In this document: positions 17,925 to 26,528 of the stretch, piece by piece
Position numbering within the stretch: the first letter of the stretch is position 1
How the letters are laid out: the number at the start of each line of letters is the position of its first letter
DNA from: Streptomyces sp. Q6
GTDB lineage: Bacteria > Actinomycetota > Actinomycetes > Streptomycetales > Streptomycetaceae
Assembly: GCF_036967205.1 (NCBI RefSeq)
Contig: NZ_CP146022.1
Location: 372,001-436,000 of the forward strand
DNA: 64,000 bases
Reading direction: 5' to 3'
Notes under the pieces: generated by a model
What the model saw: the letters and a program-made list of their open reading frames with translations, nothing else
Told to the model about the DNA's origin: nothing
Databases searched by the model: none
Position numbers and translations under genes: made by a program

Positions 17925-17954
17925 CCTCGACGGGACGCCCGTGTCCCGTCGAGG
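17925..17954 (-). terminator. intercistronic stem-loop between xylA and the binding-protein gene
   Basis: A perfect 12-bp inverted repeat with a six-base loop. It lies downstream of the xylA stop and only 33 bases before the binding-protein start. It may terminate or attenuate xylA read-through, or protect a processed mRNA end. Confidence 0.65.
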
Positions 17955-18018
17955 TGTTCGCGATGCCCGGTACGGCTCCGGCCTGCGCCGTACGAGCTGG
18001 GTCGCGAGGACTGCCGCG

Positions 18019-19185
18019 TCAGCGGACGCCGAGCAGGTGATCCATGGCGAGCTGGTCGAGCCGCTCGAAGGCCATCGAGCGCTCGGCGGCCGCGGTGACG
18101 TCGAAGTCCTCGAACGACGCCTTGTCGGCGAGGAGTTCGGCGAGTCCTTCGGCGGTCGGCCGGGCGAGCTGATCGAGGCGGGAGTCGCGCAGCGCCTGCT
18201 GGACCTCGGGGTCGGCGCGGAAGGCGGCCGAACGCTCCTTGAGGATCAGGTAGTTGCGCATGCAGTTCTTCGCGGACTCCCAGACGCCGTCGATGCCGTC
18301 GGTGCGCACCGGCTTGAAGTCGAAGTGGCGCGGGCCGTCGTAGCCGGCGCTCTCCAGGAGGTCGACGAGCCAGAACGCCTGGCGGACGTCGCCGGCGCCG
18401 AAGCGGAAGTCCTGGTCGTACTTGATGCCGGTCTGGCCGTTGAGGTCGATGTGGAAGAGCTTGCCCGCCCACAGCGCCTGCGCGATGCCGTGCGCGAAGT
18501 TGAGCCCGGCCATCTGCTCGTGGCCCACCTCGGGGTTGACGCCGACGAGTTCGGGGCGCTCCAGGCGCTCGATGAACGCGAGGGCGTGACCGATGGTGGG
18601 CAGCAGGATGTCGCCGCGCGGCTCGTTGGGCTTGGGCTCGATGGCGAAGCGGAGGTCGTAGCCCTGCTCCGTGACGTACTCGCCGAGGAGGTCGAAGGCC
18701 TCCTTCATACGGTCGAGCGCGACGCGCACGTCCTTCGCACCGCCCGACTCGGCACCCTCGCGGCCGCCCCACGCCACGTACGTCTTCGCCCCCAGCTCGA
18801 CGGCGAGGTCGATGTTGCGGATCGTCTTGCGCAGCGCGAACCGGCGGACGTCACGGTCGTTGGCGGTGAAGCCGCCGTCCTTGAAGACCGGGTGCGTGAA
18901 CAGGTTCGTCGTCGCCATCGGGACCGTGAGGCCGGTGGCGTCGAGGGCGGTGCGGAACCGCTTGACGATGGCGTCGCGCTCGGCGTCGGAGGCCCCGAAG
19001 GGGATGAGGTCGTCGTCGTGGAACGTGACGCCGTGCGCGCCGAGTTCGGCCAGGCGGTGCACGGACTCGACCGGGTCGAGCGCCGGGCGGGTGGCGTCAC
19101 CGAAGGGGTCGTTGCCCCGCCAGCCGACGGTCCACAGACCGAAGGTGAACTGGTCGTCGCGGGTGGGGGTGAAACGGTCGGACAT
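18019..19185 (-). CDS. xylA: xylose isomerase
   Basis: A 388-residue enzyme, exactly the usual size in Streptomyces, starting at ATG 19185 ([18 protein letters not shown]). It interconverts D-xylose and D-xylulose (and D-glucose/D-fructose) with two divalent metals. Visible active-site elements are [13 protein letters not shown] (catalytic His), VAWGGREG, the metal-binding [23 protein letters not shown] and FHIDLNGQ. It is divergent from a GH31 alpha-xylosidase that could supply xylose. xylB is not in the window. The shared promoter region carries two palindromes. Confidence 0.97.
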   Translation of the reverse strand: MSDRFTPTRDDQFTFGLWTVGWRGNDPFGDATRPALDPVESVHRLAELGAHGVTFHDDDLIPFGASDAERDAIVKRFRTALDATGLTVPMATTNLFTHPVFKDGGFTANDRDVRRFALRKTIRNIDLAVELGAKTYVAWGGREGAESGGAKDVRVALDRMKEAFDLLGEYVTEQGYDLRFAIEPKPNEPRGDILLPTIGHALAFIERLERPELVGVNPEVGHEQMAGLNFAHGIAQALWAGKLFHIDLNGQTGIKYDQDFRFGAGDVRQAFWLVDLLESAGYDGPRHFDFKPVRTDGIDGVWESAKNCMRNYLILKERSAAFRADPEVQQALRDSRLDQLARPTAEGLAELLADKASFEDFDVTAAAERSMAFERLDQLAMDHLLGVR

Positions 19186-19270
19186 GGTGCGGCCCTTAAC
19201 TCTGCTCGGCTCTGCGGGGCGGCTCGGCGTCCACCGAGCGCGTTTGTTTCCTGACATGACTAATACGCCA

Positions 19271-19283
19271 TCAAGCGCTTCGA
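19271..19283. promoter_or_regulatory. candidate LacI-type operator 1
   Basis: TCAAGCGCTTCGA, a near-perfect palindrome centred on AAGCGCTT in the xylA/alpha-xylosidase divergent region. The same core occurs once more 76 bp away. No LacI-family gene is in the window. Confidence 0.5.
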
Positions 19284-19345
19284 CACCAGACCTTCCAGCA
19301 GATCTCACATCCCGTTACTCCTCCGTCACCTGCTGAATCACTGCG

Positions 19346-19359
19346 TCGAAGCGCTTCCG
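19346..19359. promoter_or_regulatory. candidate LacI-type operator 2
   Basis: TCGAAGCGCTTCCG, the second copy of the AAGCGCTT palindrome. The centres of the two copies are 76 bp apart, roughly seven helical turns, so looping or dual repression of both divergent promoters is possible. Confidence 0.5.
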
Positions 19360-19380
19360 CGATCCGGCGCCCAACGCCTC

Positions 19381-19407
19381 TTGATCTTTTGTTTTGTGTA
19401 CGATCAA
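19381..19407. promoter_or_regulatory. AT-rich dyad in the divergent promoter region
   Basis: TTGATC and GATCAA flank a 15-base, T-rich spacer. It is the most AT-rich stretch of the intergenic region and lies 72 bp before the alpha-xylosidase start. It could be part of the promoter or a second regulator site, for example of ROK type. Confidence 0.35.
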
Positions 19408-19478
19408 ATGCGACTTACAGACACTTCGCCTTCAAGATCGCAAGCAAGTGGGCGGACGGCACCATCCCGAGGAAGATC

Positions 19479-21707
19479 ATGAAGTTCACCGACGGCTTCT
19501 GGCTCATGCGCGACGGCGTCGAGGCCTCCTACGCCACCGAGGTCCGTGACGTCCGCGCGGACGCCGACCGCTTCACCGCCTTCGCCGCGATCAAGCGGGT
19601 CGAACGGCGCGGCGACACCCTGAACTCCCCGCTCCTGACGGTGGACTGCTTCTCCCCCGCCGAGGGCGTCATCGGCGTCCGCGTCACGCATCTCGCGGGC
19701 AGCAGGCGGCGCGGCCCCGAGTTCGAACTCCCCGGCGCGCACCCGCAGGCCGGCACGGTGCGCCGCGATGGATCCGTGGTGGAGCTGACGAGCGGCGCGC
19801 TGTCCGTACGGCTCGACGAGGCCGCACCCTGGACGCTGTCGTTCCGGGACGCCGACGGGCACGAGATCACCTCGGCGGGCCGCAAGGGCACGGCCTTCTT
19901 CACCACCGACGACGGCGCCCACCACATGGCGGGCCAGCTCACGCTCGGCGTGGGCGAGCAGGTGTACGGCCTCGGCGAACGCTTCACGCCGTTCGTGAAG
20001 AACGGCCAGGTCGTCGACATGTGGCAGGCCGACGGCGGCACCAGCAGCGAGCAGGCCTACAAGAACGTGCCGTTCAGCCTGCACGTCTCCCCCGCCGGCG
20101 CGCACGGCGTGTTCGTCTCCCACCCCGGCCGGGTGAGCTACGAGGTCGGCTCCGAGTCGGTCGGGCAGATGCAGTTCAGCGTCGAGGACCAGACGCTGGA
20201 GTACTACGTGGTGGCGGGCCCGACCCCGAAGGACGTGCTGCGCCGCTACACCGCGCTCACCGGCCGCCCCGCGCTGCCGCCGGCCTGGTCGTTCGGGCTC
20301 TGGCTGACCACCTCGTTCACCACGCAGTACGACGAGGAGACGGTGACGTCCTTCGTCGACGGGATGGCCGAGCGGGAGATCCCGCTGTCGGTCTTCCACT
20401 TCGACTGCTTCTGGATGCGCGAGTACCAGTGGTCGGACTTCGCCTGGGACCCGGACGTGTTCCCGGACCCGGAGGGGATGCTGGCCCGCCTCAAGGAGCG
20501 CGGCCTGAAGATCTCCGTGTGGATCAACCCGTACATCGCGCAGAAGTCGGCACTGTTCGAGGAGGGTGCCGCCGAAGGCTACTTCGTGACGCGGCCGAAC
20601 GGCGACATCTGGCAGTGGGACCTGTGGCAGGCGGGCATGGCGCTCGTCGACTTCACGAACCCGCGGGCCTGCGCCTGGTTCCAGGCGAAGCTGAAGGTCC
20701 TGCTCGACCAGGGCGTCGACTGCTTCAAGACGGACTTCGGCGAGCGCATCCCCACCGACGTCGTCTGGCACGACGGCTCCGACCCGGAGCGTATGCACAA
20801 CTACTACACGCACCTGTACAACCGCACGGTCTTCGAGCTCCTGGAGAAGGAGCGCGGCAGCGGCGAGGCGGTGCTGTTCGCGCGCTCGGGCACGGCCGGG
20901 GGCCAGCAGTTCCCGGTGCACTGGGGCGGCGACTGCTGGTCGTCGTTCGGTGCGATGGCGGAGTCGCTGCGCGGCGGTCTGTCCCTGTCGCTGTCCGGGT
21001 TCGGCTTCTGGTCGCACGACATCGGCGGCTTCGAGGGCACGCCCGACCCGGCGGTCTTCAAGCGCTGGCTGGCCTTCGGCCTGCTCTCGTCGCACAGCCG
21101 GCTGCACGGTTCCTCGTCGTACCGGGTGCCGTGGGAGTTCGGCGACGAGGCGGTCGACGTGGCCCGGCGGTTCACGCTGCTCAAGCACCGGTTGATGCCG
21201 TACCTGTACGGGGCGGCCGCCGAGGCCCGTGCCACGGGTGTGCCGCTGATGCGCCCGATGCTCCTGGAGTTCCCGGCCGACCCGACGGCCCGCGCCCTGG
21301 ACCGCCAGTACATGCTCGGCCCGGACCTGCTGGTCGCTCCGGTCTTCTCGGCCGAGGGCGACGTCGAGTACTACCTGCCGGAGGGCACCTGGACGCACCT
21401 GCTCACGGGGGAACGGGTGCAGGGGCCGGCCTGGCGCCACGAGCGCCACGGCTTCGACAGCCTGCCGCTGTACGTGCGCGAAGGCGCGGTGCTGCCGTTC
21501 GGCGCGGACGACCAGCGCCCCGACGGGGACTGGCTCGACGGTCTGACCCTGCTGGTCGCGCCGGGCGCGGACGACGTGACGGTGACGGTGCCCGACCACG
21601 ACGGCGGCGTCGCGGCGACGTACCGGGTGACCCGGGACGCGGAGACGGGTGCCGTGTCGGTGACGGCGGCCGGGGACGGCGCCGTTCCGGAGATCCAGAA
21701 CCTCTGA
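19479..21707 (+). CDS. yicI: GH31 alpha-xylosidase (YicI-like)
   Basis: A 742-residue family 31 glycosidase. I chose ATG 19479 (MKFTDGFWLMRDGVEASY) because GAGGAAG precedes it and the N-terminus matches alpha-xylosidases; open frame runs 30 codons further up. The N-terminal sandwich is followed by the barrel with FHFDCFWMREYQWSDF, the nucleophile region CFKTDFGERIP and the acid/base region WGGDCWSS. FWMREYQW is typical of YicI-type xylosidases rather than glucosidases. It releases xylose from isoprimeverose-like ends of xyloglucan oligosaccharides. No signal peptide, so it works inside the cell. Divergent from xylA. Confidence 0.93.
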   Translation: MKFTDGFWLMRDGVEASYATEVRDVRADADRFTAFAAIKRVERRGDTLNSPLLTVDCFSPAEGVIGVRVTHLAGSRRRGPEFELPGAHPQAGTVRRDGSVVELTSGALSVRLDEAAPWTLSFRDADGHEITSAGRKGTAFFTTDDGAHHMAGQLTLGVGEQVYGLGERFTPFVKNGQVVDMWQADGGTSSEQAYKNVPFSLHVSPAGAHGVFVSHPGRVSYEVGSESVGQMQFSVEDQTLEYYVVAGPTPKDVLRRYTALTGRPALPPAWSFGLWLTTSFTTQYDEETVTSFVDGMAEREIPLSVFHFDCFWMREYQWSDFAWDPDVFPDPEGMLARLKERGLKISVWINPYIAQKSALFEEGAAEGYFVTRPNGDIWQWDLWQAGMALVDFTNPRACAWFQAKLKVLLDQGVDCFKTDFGERIPTDVVWHDGSDPERMHNYYTHLYNRTVFELLEKERGSGEAVLFARSGTAGGQQFPVHWGGDCWSSFGAMAESLRGGLSLSLSGFGFWSHDIGGFEGTPDPAVFKRWLAFGLLSSHSRLHGSSSYRVPWEFGDEAVDVARRFTLLKHRLMPYLYGAAAEARATGVPLMRPMLLEFPADPTARALDRQYMLGPDLLVAPVFSAEGDVEYYLPEGTWTHLLTGERVQGPAWRHERHGFDSLPLYVREGAVLPFGADDQRPDGDWLDGLTLLVAPGADDVTVTVPDHDGGVAATYRVTRDAETGAVSVTAAGDGAVPEIQNL

Positions 21708-21762
21708 CCAGGGAGGTCCAACCGCCCTGCGCGTGATCACCGTTGCTGGTTTCATGGCGGCC

Positions 21763-22161
21763 ATGACGCGTATCGGCAGGGCCCCCGCCCGTTTCAAGGA
21801 CCTCGCACTGGACGCCGTCGACCACCAGGCCCTCGCGGACTGGTGGTGCGCGGCGCTGGGCTATGTCCGCAGGCCCGCCGAGGACGGCGAGGAGCGTCCT
21901 CGGCACTGGCCTGTCCCGTTGGTCGACCCGACCGGCTCGGCCCCGCTGATCTGGATCAATCCGGTCGCGGAGGCCAAGGCGGTCAAGAACCGGATGCATC
22001 TGGACGTCTGGGGTGACGTGCGGGGGCTCGTGGAGCTGGGGGCGACCGTGGTCCGGCGCCGCGACGCCGACATCGACTGGGACATCCTGGCCGATCCGGA
22101 GGGCAACGAGTTCTGTGTGTTCACCGTGCCCGCACCGGACGGCGGGGCTCCGCAGGCCTGA
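21763..22161 (+). CDS. VOC/glyoxalase-like domain protein
   Basis: A 132-residue protein of the single-domain, two-module VOC type (FKDLALDAVDHQALADWWCAALGY, then MHLDVWGDV, then WDILADPEGNEFCVF). The DPEGNEFC end is the classic last metal-ligand Glu region. The enzyme activity cannot be fixed from sequence. The start is uncertain: ATG 21763 was chosen, with in-frame GTG 21733 and ATG 21754 as alternatives. Confidence 0.8.
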   Translation: MTRIGRAPARFKDLALDAVDHQALADWWCAALGYVRRPAEDGEERPRHWPVPLVDPTGSAPLIWINPVAEAKAVKNRMHLDVWGDVRGLVELGATVVRRRDADIDWDILADPEGNEFCVFTVPAPDGGAPQA

Positions 22162-22212
22162 CCTGCGGGCTCGGCGAAACACCGGGCGGGGCGGGCGGGA
22201 AGACCCCCAAAG

Positions 22213-22259
22213 CGGGTCTATGGCTTCTCATAACTTCGCCTTATGACCCCATAGACCCG
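22213..22259. other. long two-stem hairpin upstream of fprA
   Basis: An 11-bp outer stem (22213-22223 with 22249-22259), a small internal loop, then a 6-bp inner stem TCATAA/TTATGA with a seven-base loop. It lies after the VOC gene and just before the iron box. The outer stem could terminate the VOC transcript, but the AT-rich inner stem is unusual for a Streptomyces terminator. Confidence 0.6.
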
Positions 22260-22273
22260 ACCCGCCTGCCAAC

Positions 22274-22292
22274 TAAGGCTTGCCTTACTTTA
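22274..22292. promoter_or_regulatory. DtxR/IdeR/DmdR-type iron box upstream of fprA
   Basis: TAAGGCTTGCCTTACTTTA matches the TWAGGTWAGSCTWACCTWA consensus at 16 of 19 positions. It overlaps a TAAGAT hexamer (22291-22296) that could be the -10, 46 bases before the reductase start. Binding of iron-loaded DmdR would block transcription. Confidence 0.65.
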
Positions 22293-22337
22293 AGATCTCC
22301 TCGAGTACCCCGATGTCGCTCGAAGGGAAACCTGACC

Positions 22338-23702
22338 ATGCCTCGCCCTCTGCGGGTAGCAATTGTCGGAGCCGGTCCCGCCGGCATCTATGCCGCCGAC
22401 GCGCTGCTGAAGTCCGCAGTGGCCGCCGACCCCGGCGTGTCCATCGACCTCTTCGAGCGCATGCCGGCCCCCTTCGGCCTGATCCGCTACGGCGTGGCCC
22501 CCGACCACCCCCGGATCAAGGGCATCGTCAAGGCCCTGCACCAGGTGCTCGACAAGCCGCAGATCCGCCTCTTCGGCAATGTCGACTACCCGCGCGACAT
22601 CGACCTCGACGACCTGCGTTCCTTCTACGACGCGGTGATCTTCTCGACCGGCGCGACCGCCGACCGCGCGCTGGACATCCCGGGGATCGAACTCGACGGC
22701 TCCTACGGCGCCGCGGACTTCGTCTCCTGGTACGACGGGCACCCTGACGTGCCGCGGACCTGGCCCCTGGAGGCGGAGAAGGTCGCCGTCCTCGGCGTCG
22801 GCAACGTCGCCCTCGACGTCGCCCGCATCCTCGCGAAGACCGCGGACGAACTGCTGCCGACCGAGATCCCGGCGAACGTGTACGACGGTCTCAAGGCCAA
22901 CAGGGCCCGCGAGATCCACGTCTTCGGACGGCGCGGCCCGGCCCAGGCCAAGTTCAGCCCCATGGAGCTGCGCGAGCTGGACCACTCCCCGACCATCGAG
23001 GTCATCGTCGACCCCGAGGACATCGACTACGACGAGGGCTCGATCGCCGCCCGCCGCAGCGAGAAGCAGACCGACATGGTCGCCAAGACCCTGGAGAACT
23101 GGGCGATCCGCGACGAGCGCGGCCGCCCGCACAAGCTGTTCCTGCACTTCTTCGAGTCGCCCACCGAGATCCTCGGCGAGGACGGCAAGGTCGTCGGCCT
23201 GCGCACCGAGCGCACCGCCCTCGACGGCACCGGCAACGTCAAGGGCACCGGCGAGTTCAAGGACTGGGACCTCGGCGCGGTCTACCGCGCCGTCGGCTAC
23301 CTCTCCGACGAACTGCCCAAGCTGCCCTGGGACCTCGCCTCGGGCACCGTCCCCGACGAGGGCGGCCGGGTGATCCAGGAGACCGGCGAGCACCTCACGT
23401 CGACGTACGTGACCGGCTGGATCCGGCGCGGCCCCATCGGTCTCATCGGCCACACCAAGGGCGACGCGAACGAGACCGTGGCGAACCTCCTGGAGGACCA
23501 CGCCGCCGGCCGGCTGCACACGCCCGGCACGCCCGAGCCGGAGGCCGTCGAGACGTTCCTCGGCGAGCGCGGTGTCCGGTTCACGACGTGGGAGGGCTGG
23601 TACAAGCTCGACGCCGCCGAGAAGGCGCTCGGCGAGCCGCAGGGCCGCGAGCGCGTCAAGATCGTCGAGCGTGAGGGCATGCTCGACGCGAGCGGCGCCT
23701 GA
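22338..23702 (+). CDS. fprA: FAD-dependent ferredoxin--NADP reductase (FprA/adrenodoxin-reductase type)
   Basis: A 454-residue flavoprotein of FprA length. The N-terminal FAD motif VAIVGAGPAGIYAADAL, the adrenodoxin-reductase signature FGLIRYGVAPDHPRIK, the NADP motif VAVLGVGNVALDVARIL and the VFGRRGPAQAKFS segment are all present, ending with YVTGWIRRGPIGLIGHTKGDA. It passes electrons between NADPH and ferredoxin, for example for cytochrome P450s or Fe-S chemistry. The ribosome-binding site is AAGGG. An iron box upstream suggests induction by iron starvation. Confidence 0.93.
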   Translation: MPRPLRVAIVGAGPAGIYAADALLKSAVAADPGVSIDLFERMPAPFGLIRYGVAPDHPRIKGIVKALHQVLDKPQIRLFGNVDYPRDIDLDDLRSFYDAVIFSTGATADRALDIPGIELDGSYGAADFVSWYDGHPDVPRTWPLEAEKVAVLGVGNVALDVARILAKTADELLPTEIPANVYDGLKANRAREIHVFGRRGPAQAKFSPMELRELDHSPTIEVIVDPEDIDYDEGSIAARRSEKQTDMVAKTLENWAIRDERGRPHKLFLHFFESPTEILGEDGKVVGLRTERTALDGTGNVKGTGEFKDWDLGAVYRAVGYLSDELPKLPWDLASGTVPDEGGRVIQETGEHLTSTYVTGWIRRGPIGLIGHTKGDANETVANLLEDHAAGRLHTPGTPEPEAVETFLGERGVRFTTWEGWYKLDAAEKALGEPQGRERVKIVEREGMLDASGA

Positions 23703-23714
23703 TCCGACGGCGCG

Positions 23715-23750
23715 GCGGCGGGCCGGGGGCCATGTTCCCCGGCCCGCCGC
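23715..23750. terminator. strong bidirectional terminator
   Basis: A perfect 14-bp inverted repeat (arms 23715-23728 and 23737-23750) with an eight-base loop between the convergent fprA and esterase genes. Confidence 0.85.
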
Positions 23751-23753
23751 GGC

Positions 23754-24749
23754 TCACGCGGTGTGCAGCGCGCCGAGGAGCATCGGGAGCGAGGCGTGCA
23801 GCTCCCGCTGCCAGTAGGCCCAGGTGTGGGTTCCCGGCCCGTAGAAATGCGTCGTCAGCTGCCGGGCACCGGCGCGCTCCAGGGCGCCCGCGAGTGCCTG
23901 GTTCTGCCGGTCGAAGTCCGCTTCGAGCGCGCTGGTGGCGCCGGGCGCGTCGAGCGGGCCCGTGGTTCCGTCACCGCACGACAGGTAGACCGGGATCGTC
24001 TTCAGGCGCTTCGCCAGGTAGTACGGGTCGTGTGCCTCCCACACGTCGCGCTGGGCGACCGGGTCGCCCCAGACGCGCAGCGGGTCGCCGCCCTGGCCGC
24101 CGAAGAAGCCGAGGACGCGGTTCACCGACTCGTCGTTCAGGAGCGGGTGCGCCGAGCCGGAGTAGGCGGCCGCCGCCTTGAACATGCCGCGGTGCCGGGC
24201 CGCGTACAGCAGGGCACCCTGGCCGCCCATGGACAGGCCCGCGACGACCCGGTCGGAGCCCGCGCCCCAGTCGCGCTCCAGCAGGTGCCTCAACTCCTGC
24301 GTGTGGAAGGTCTCCCAGGCCGGGTCGCCACCCCGGCCGCCGTTCCACCAGTCGCTGTACCAGCCGTTCCAGCCGGCCTCCGGCATGACCACGAGGACGT
24401 CGCGCAGGCTGTCGATCCGGGCGACGTCGGTCTTCGCGGTCCATGACGTGTAGTCGCCGCAACAGCCGTGCAGCAGCCACAGGGTCGGCCAGTGCCGGCC
24501 ACGCTGCCCCGGTTCCCACCCGTCGGGCGTGAGCAGGCGGACCGTGACCGTGCGACCGCCCAGGGCCGGTGACCGTACGGACAGGTCGACCTGGCGGTCG
24601 GCGACCTGGGTGACGTCGACGACCTGCGCGCCCCGGGGCGGCGCCGACGCCAGGGCGGCGCCCGCGGTCGGGAGCGGGGCGAGGACGAGCAGCAGGGCGG
24701 CCAGGACCAGCAGGAGGGATCCGGCGCGGCGGGTGGTGGCGGCGGTCAT
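23754..24749 (-). CDS. secreted alpha/beta hydrolase (esterase D / antigen 85-like)
   Basis: A 331-residue exported serine esterase. Residues 1-35 are a Sec signal peptide (GSLLLVLAALLLVLAPLPTAG, then ALASA). The catalytic motifs are WLLHGCCGDYTSW, nucleophile Ser in VAGLSMGGQGALLYA, and the late His in YGPGTHTWAYW. This pattern is that of the esterase D/mycolyltransferase-like group. In Streptomyces, without mycolates, an acyl-ester substrate outside the cell is likely. The ribosome-binding site is GGGAG before ATG 24749. Confidence 0.88.
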   Translation of the reverse strand: MTAATTRRAGSLLLVLAALLLVLAPLPTAGAALASAPPRGAQVVDVTQVADRQVDLSVRSPALGGRTVTVRLLTPDGWEPGQRGRHWPTLWLLHGCCGDYTSWTAKTDVARIDSLRDVLVVMPEAGWNGWYSDWWNGGRGGDPAWETFHTQELRHLLERDWGAGSDRVVAGLSMGGQGALLYAARHRGMFKAAAAYSGSAHPLLNDESVNRVLGFFGGQGGDPLRVWGDPVAQRDVWEAHDPYYLAKRLKTIPVYLSCGDGTTGPLDAPGATSALEADFDRQNQALAGALERAGARQLTTHFYGPGTHTWAYWQRELHASLPMLLGALHTA

Positions 24750-24782
24750 GACGGCTCCCGGGATCGGTTCGGACTCGGGCTC

Positions 24783-26417
24783 TCAGTGCGCGGCGGGCGA
24801 TCGGGCGGGGAGGATCAGCAGGGCGTCCCCGACGGGGCGTTCGCCGGTCGCGTCGGACGGCTGGTTGATGACGGCCCCGTCGACGACCATCGTGGTGGAG
24901 CCGCCGCCGTCGAGGTTGATCGCGTCGCGCAGGCCGAGCGCGCGGGCGACGTCGGCGCTCTCGGGAATGCTCAGACCGAGCGAGCCGGTGCCGCGTCCGT
25001 CGGCGGTGACGAGGACGGTCCGGCCCGCGGCGTCCACGCCGGCGAGCGTGCGCGGATTGCGCTTGTGGACCCAGCCGTAGAAGAAGCTCGGGTCGCCCGG
25101 CTTGACCATACCGTCGGCGGCCACGGTCACGTGCGGCCGTCCGTCGCGGACGAGTTCGGGGCCGCCGTTGACGATGCTGGTGCGGGGCGACGCGACGACC
25201 GGTCGGCCCGCTCCGTCGCGCAGGATGCCCTGGACGCGCAGCGGGCGGCCGACCCGGGCGAGGGCGGTGAGCGCCGCGGCGCGCGTTCCGGTCGCCTGGA
25301 CGGAGCCGCCGCCGTCCGGGAGCGGGCCGCCGCGCGGCGAGCGCAGGGCGACGACCCGGTGGTGGGCGTCGAGCACGGCCTCCACGCCGTCGCCCGCCGG
25401 TGTGCTGGGGCCGAAGTCCTCGGTGAACGCGACCAGTTCGTCGGGGTCGGTGCAGGTCGCGTCGTGCAGCGGGCGGGCGGTGGGGACGTCGTCGGCGGTG
25501 CCACCGCAGTTCCTGATCAGACCGGGGACCCGGTCGACGCCGTCGAGCGGCAGCGATCCGTCCGGCCCGACGGCCCGTCCCTTCCAGGACAGCCGGGTGA
25601 CGCGGCTGTTCGTTCCCGTCTCACTGAGGACGAGGCTCGGGCGGCCATTGACCGGCTCGCTCAGCAGGCGTCCGTCGTAGACGCCGACGCCCGCCGGGTC
25701 GCCCGGGGCGCCGGCGCGCGGATCGAGGACGAAGAACCCCGCGTTGACGCCCGCCGTGGCACCGGCCGCGCGCGCCAGCTCGCCGGTCGTCTCGCGGTCC
25801 TCCAGGTCGGGTCCGTACGAGGCGTCGAGCGCGCCGCGGAACCGGTGCGGGTCGATGGTGAGTACGTCGATCCGCCAGGGGCCGCGGTCGCCGGGGTCGC
25901 CGTCCCAGCCGGTGTAGAGCGCCGACCCGGTGTACCCGGCGGTCCGCAGCCGGGTGCGCTCCGTGGTCGCGGCGGTCTGCGTGGTGAACCGGCCGACGCG
26001 CACCCGCCAACCGAGGGAGCCGCCGGTGTAGTCGGCGAGGGCCGGGGTCACGACGTCCTCGGCGCGGGCGTCGAAGCCGTCCCGGCGCAGCGCGGCGACG
26101 AGTTCGTCGGCGCTGGCCCGGTCCTTGAGGGCGGTCGGCGGGGCGTCGGGGTCCGGTGAGCCGGTGCCGCCCGGGATGGACATCTCGACGGTCCACGCCA
26201 TGGCCGGGGCGTCGGCGCCGCGCACGATGCGGGTGAGGGTGACGCCCGGCTGGAGCGTGCGGGTGGTCCGGGTCTCGGTGAGTCCCGCGGCGCCCAGCGG
26301 CAGCGCGCGGGCGGTCGCCGCGGGCGGTGCGGCGGACGCCGGGGCGGGAGCGGGCAGGGCGCACATCAGGGCGAGGGCGGTCAGTGCCGTCCCCGAGCCG
26401 AGCAGTCTGCTGTTCAC
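24783..26417 (-). CDS. exported phosphodiester glycosidase family protein
   Basis: A 544-residue protein from GTG 26417 (MNSRLLGSGTALTALAL), preceded by a GGGGGG ribosome-binding site. A signal peptide ending near ASAAP is followed by a SPOR-like segment (WRVRVGRFTTQTAATTERTR) and a C-terminal NAGPA/DUF2233 domain with AGVNAGFFV and DAINLDGGGSTTMV. The family cleaves phosphodiester-linked sugars and is often linked to cell-wall or exopolysaccharide. It is 111 bp downstream of hypE on the same strand, but nothing suggests a role in hydrogenase maturation. Confidence 0.85.
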   Translation of the reverse strand: MNSRLLGSGTALTALALMCALPAPAPASAAPPAATARALPLGAAGLTETRTTRTLQPGVTLTRIVRGADAPAMAWTVEMSIPGGTGSPDPDAPPTALKDRASADELVAALRRDGFDARAEDVVTPALADYTGGSLGWRVRVGRFTTQTAATTERTRLRTAGYTGSALYTGWDGDPGDRGPWRIDVLTIDPHRFRGALDASYGPDLEDRETTGELARAAGATAGVNAGFFVLDPRAGAPGDPAGVGVYDGRLLSEPVNGRPSLVLSETGTNSRVTRLSWKGRAVGPDGSLPLDGVDRVPGLIRNCGGTADDVPTARPLHDATCTDPDELVAFTEDFGPSTPAGDGVEAVLDAHHRVVALRSPRGGPLPDGGGSVQATGTRAAALTALARVGRPLRVQGILRDGAGRPVVASPRTSIVNGGPELVRDGRPHVTVAADGMVKPGDPSFFYGWVHKRNPRTLAGVDAAGRTVLVTADGRGTGSLGLSIPESADVARALGLRDAINLDGGGSTTMVVDGAVINQPSDATGERPVGDALLILPARSPAAH

Positions 26418-26528
26418 GTACCCCCCAGGCAGCGACACGGACCTCAGTAACGGTGCGCGACACCACGACCACCAGTCAAGGCATGCGCACGTCATTACGC
26501 CGGTGTACCGGGACGGGTCCGGCGGTGT

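Noticed and set aside
19404-21797. Minus-strand open frame of nearly 800 codons opposite the alpha-xylosidase
   Set aside because: Shadow of the GH31 gene, which has full catalytic motifs; the antisense product has none and no ribosome-binding site.
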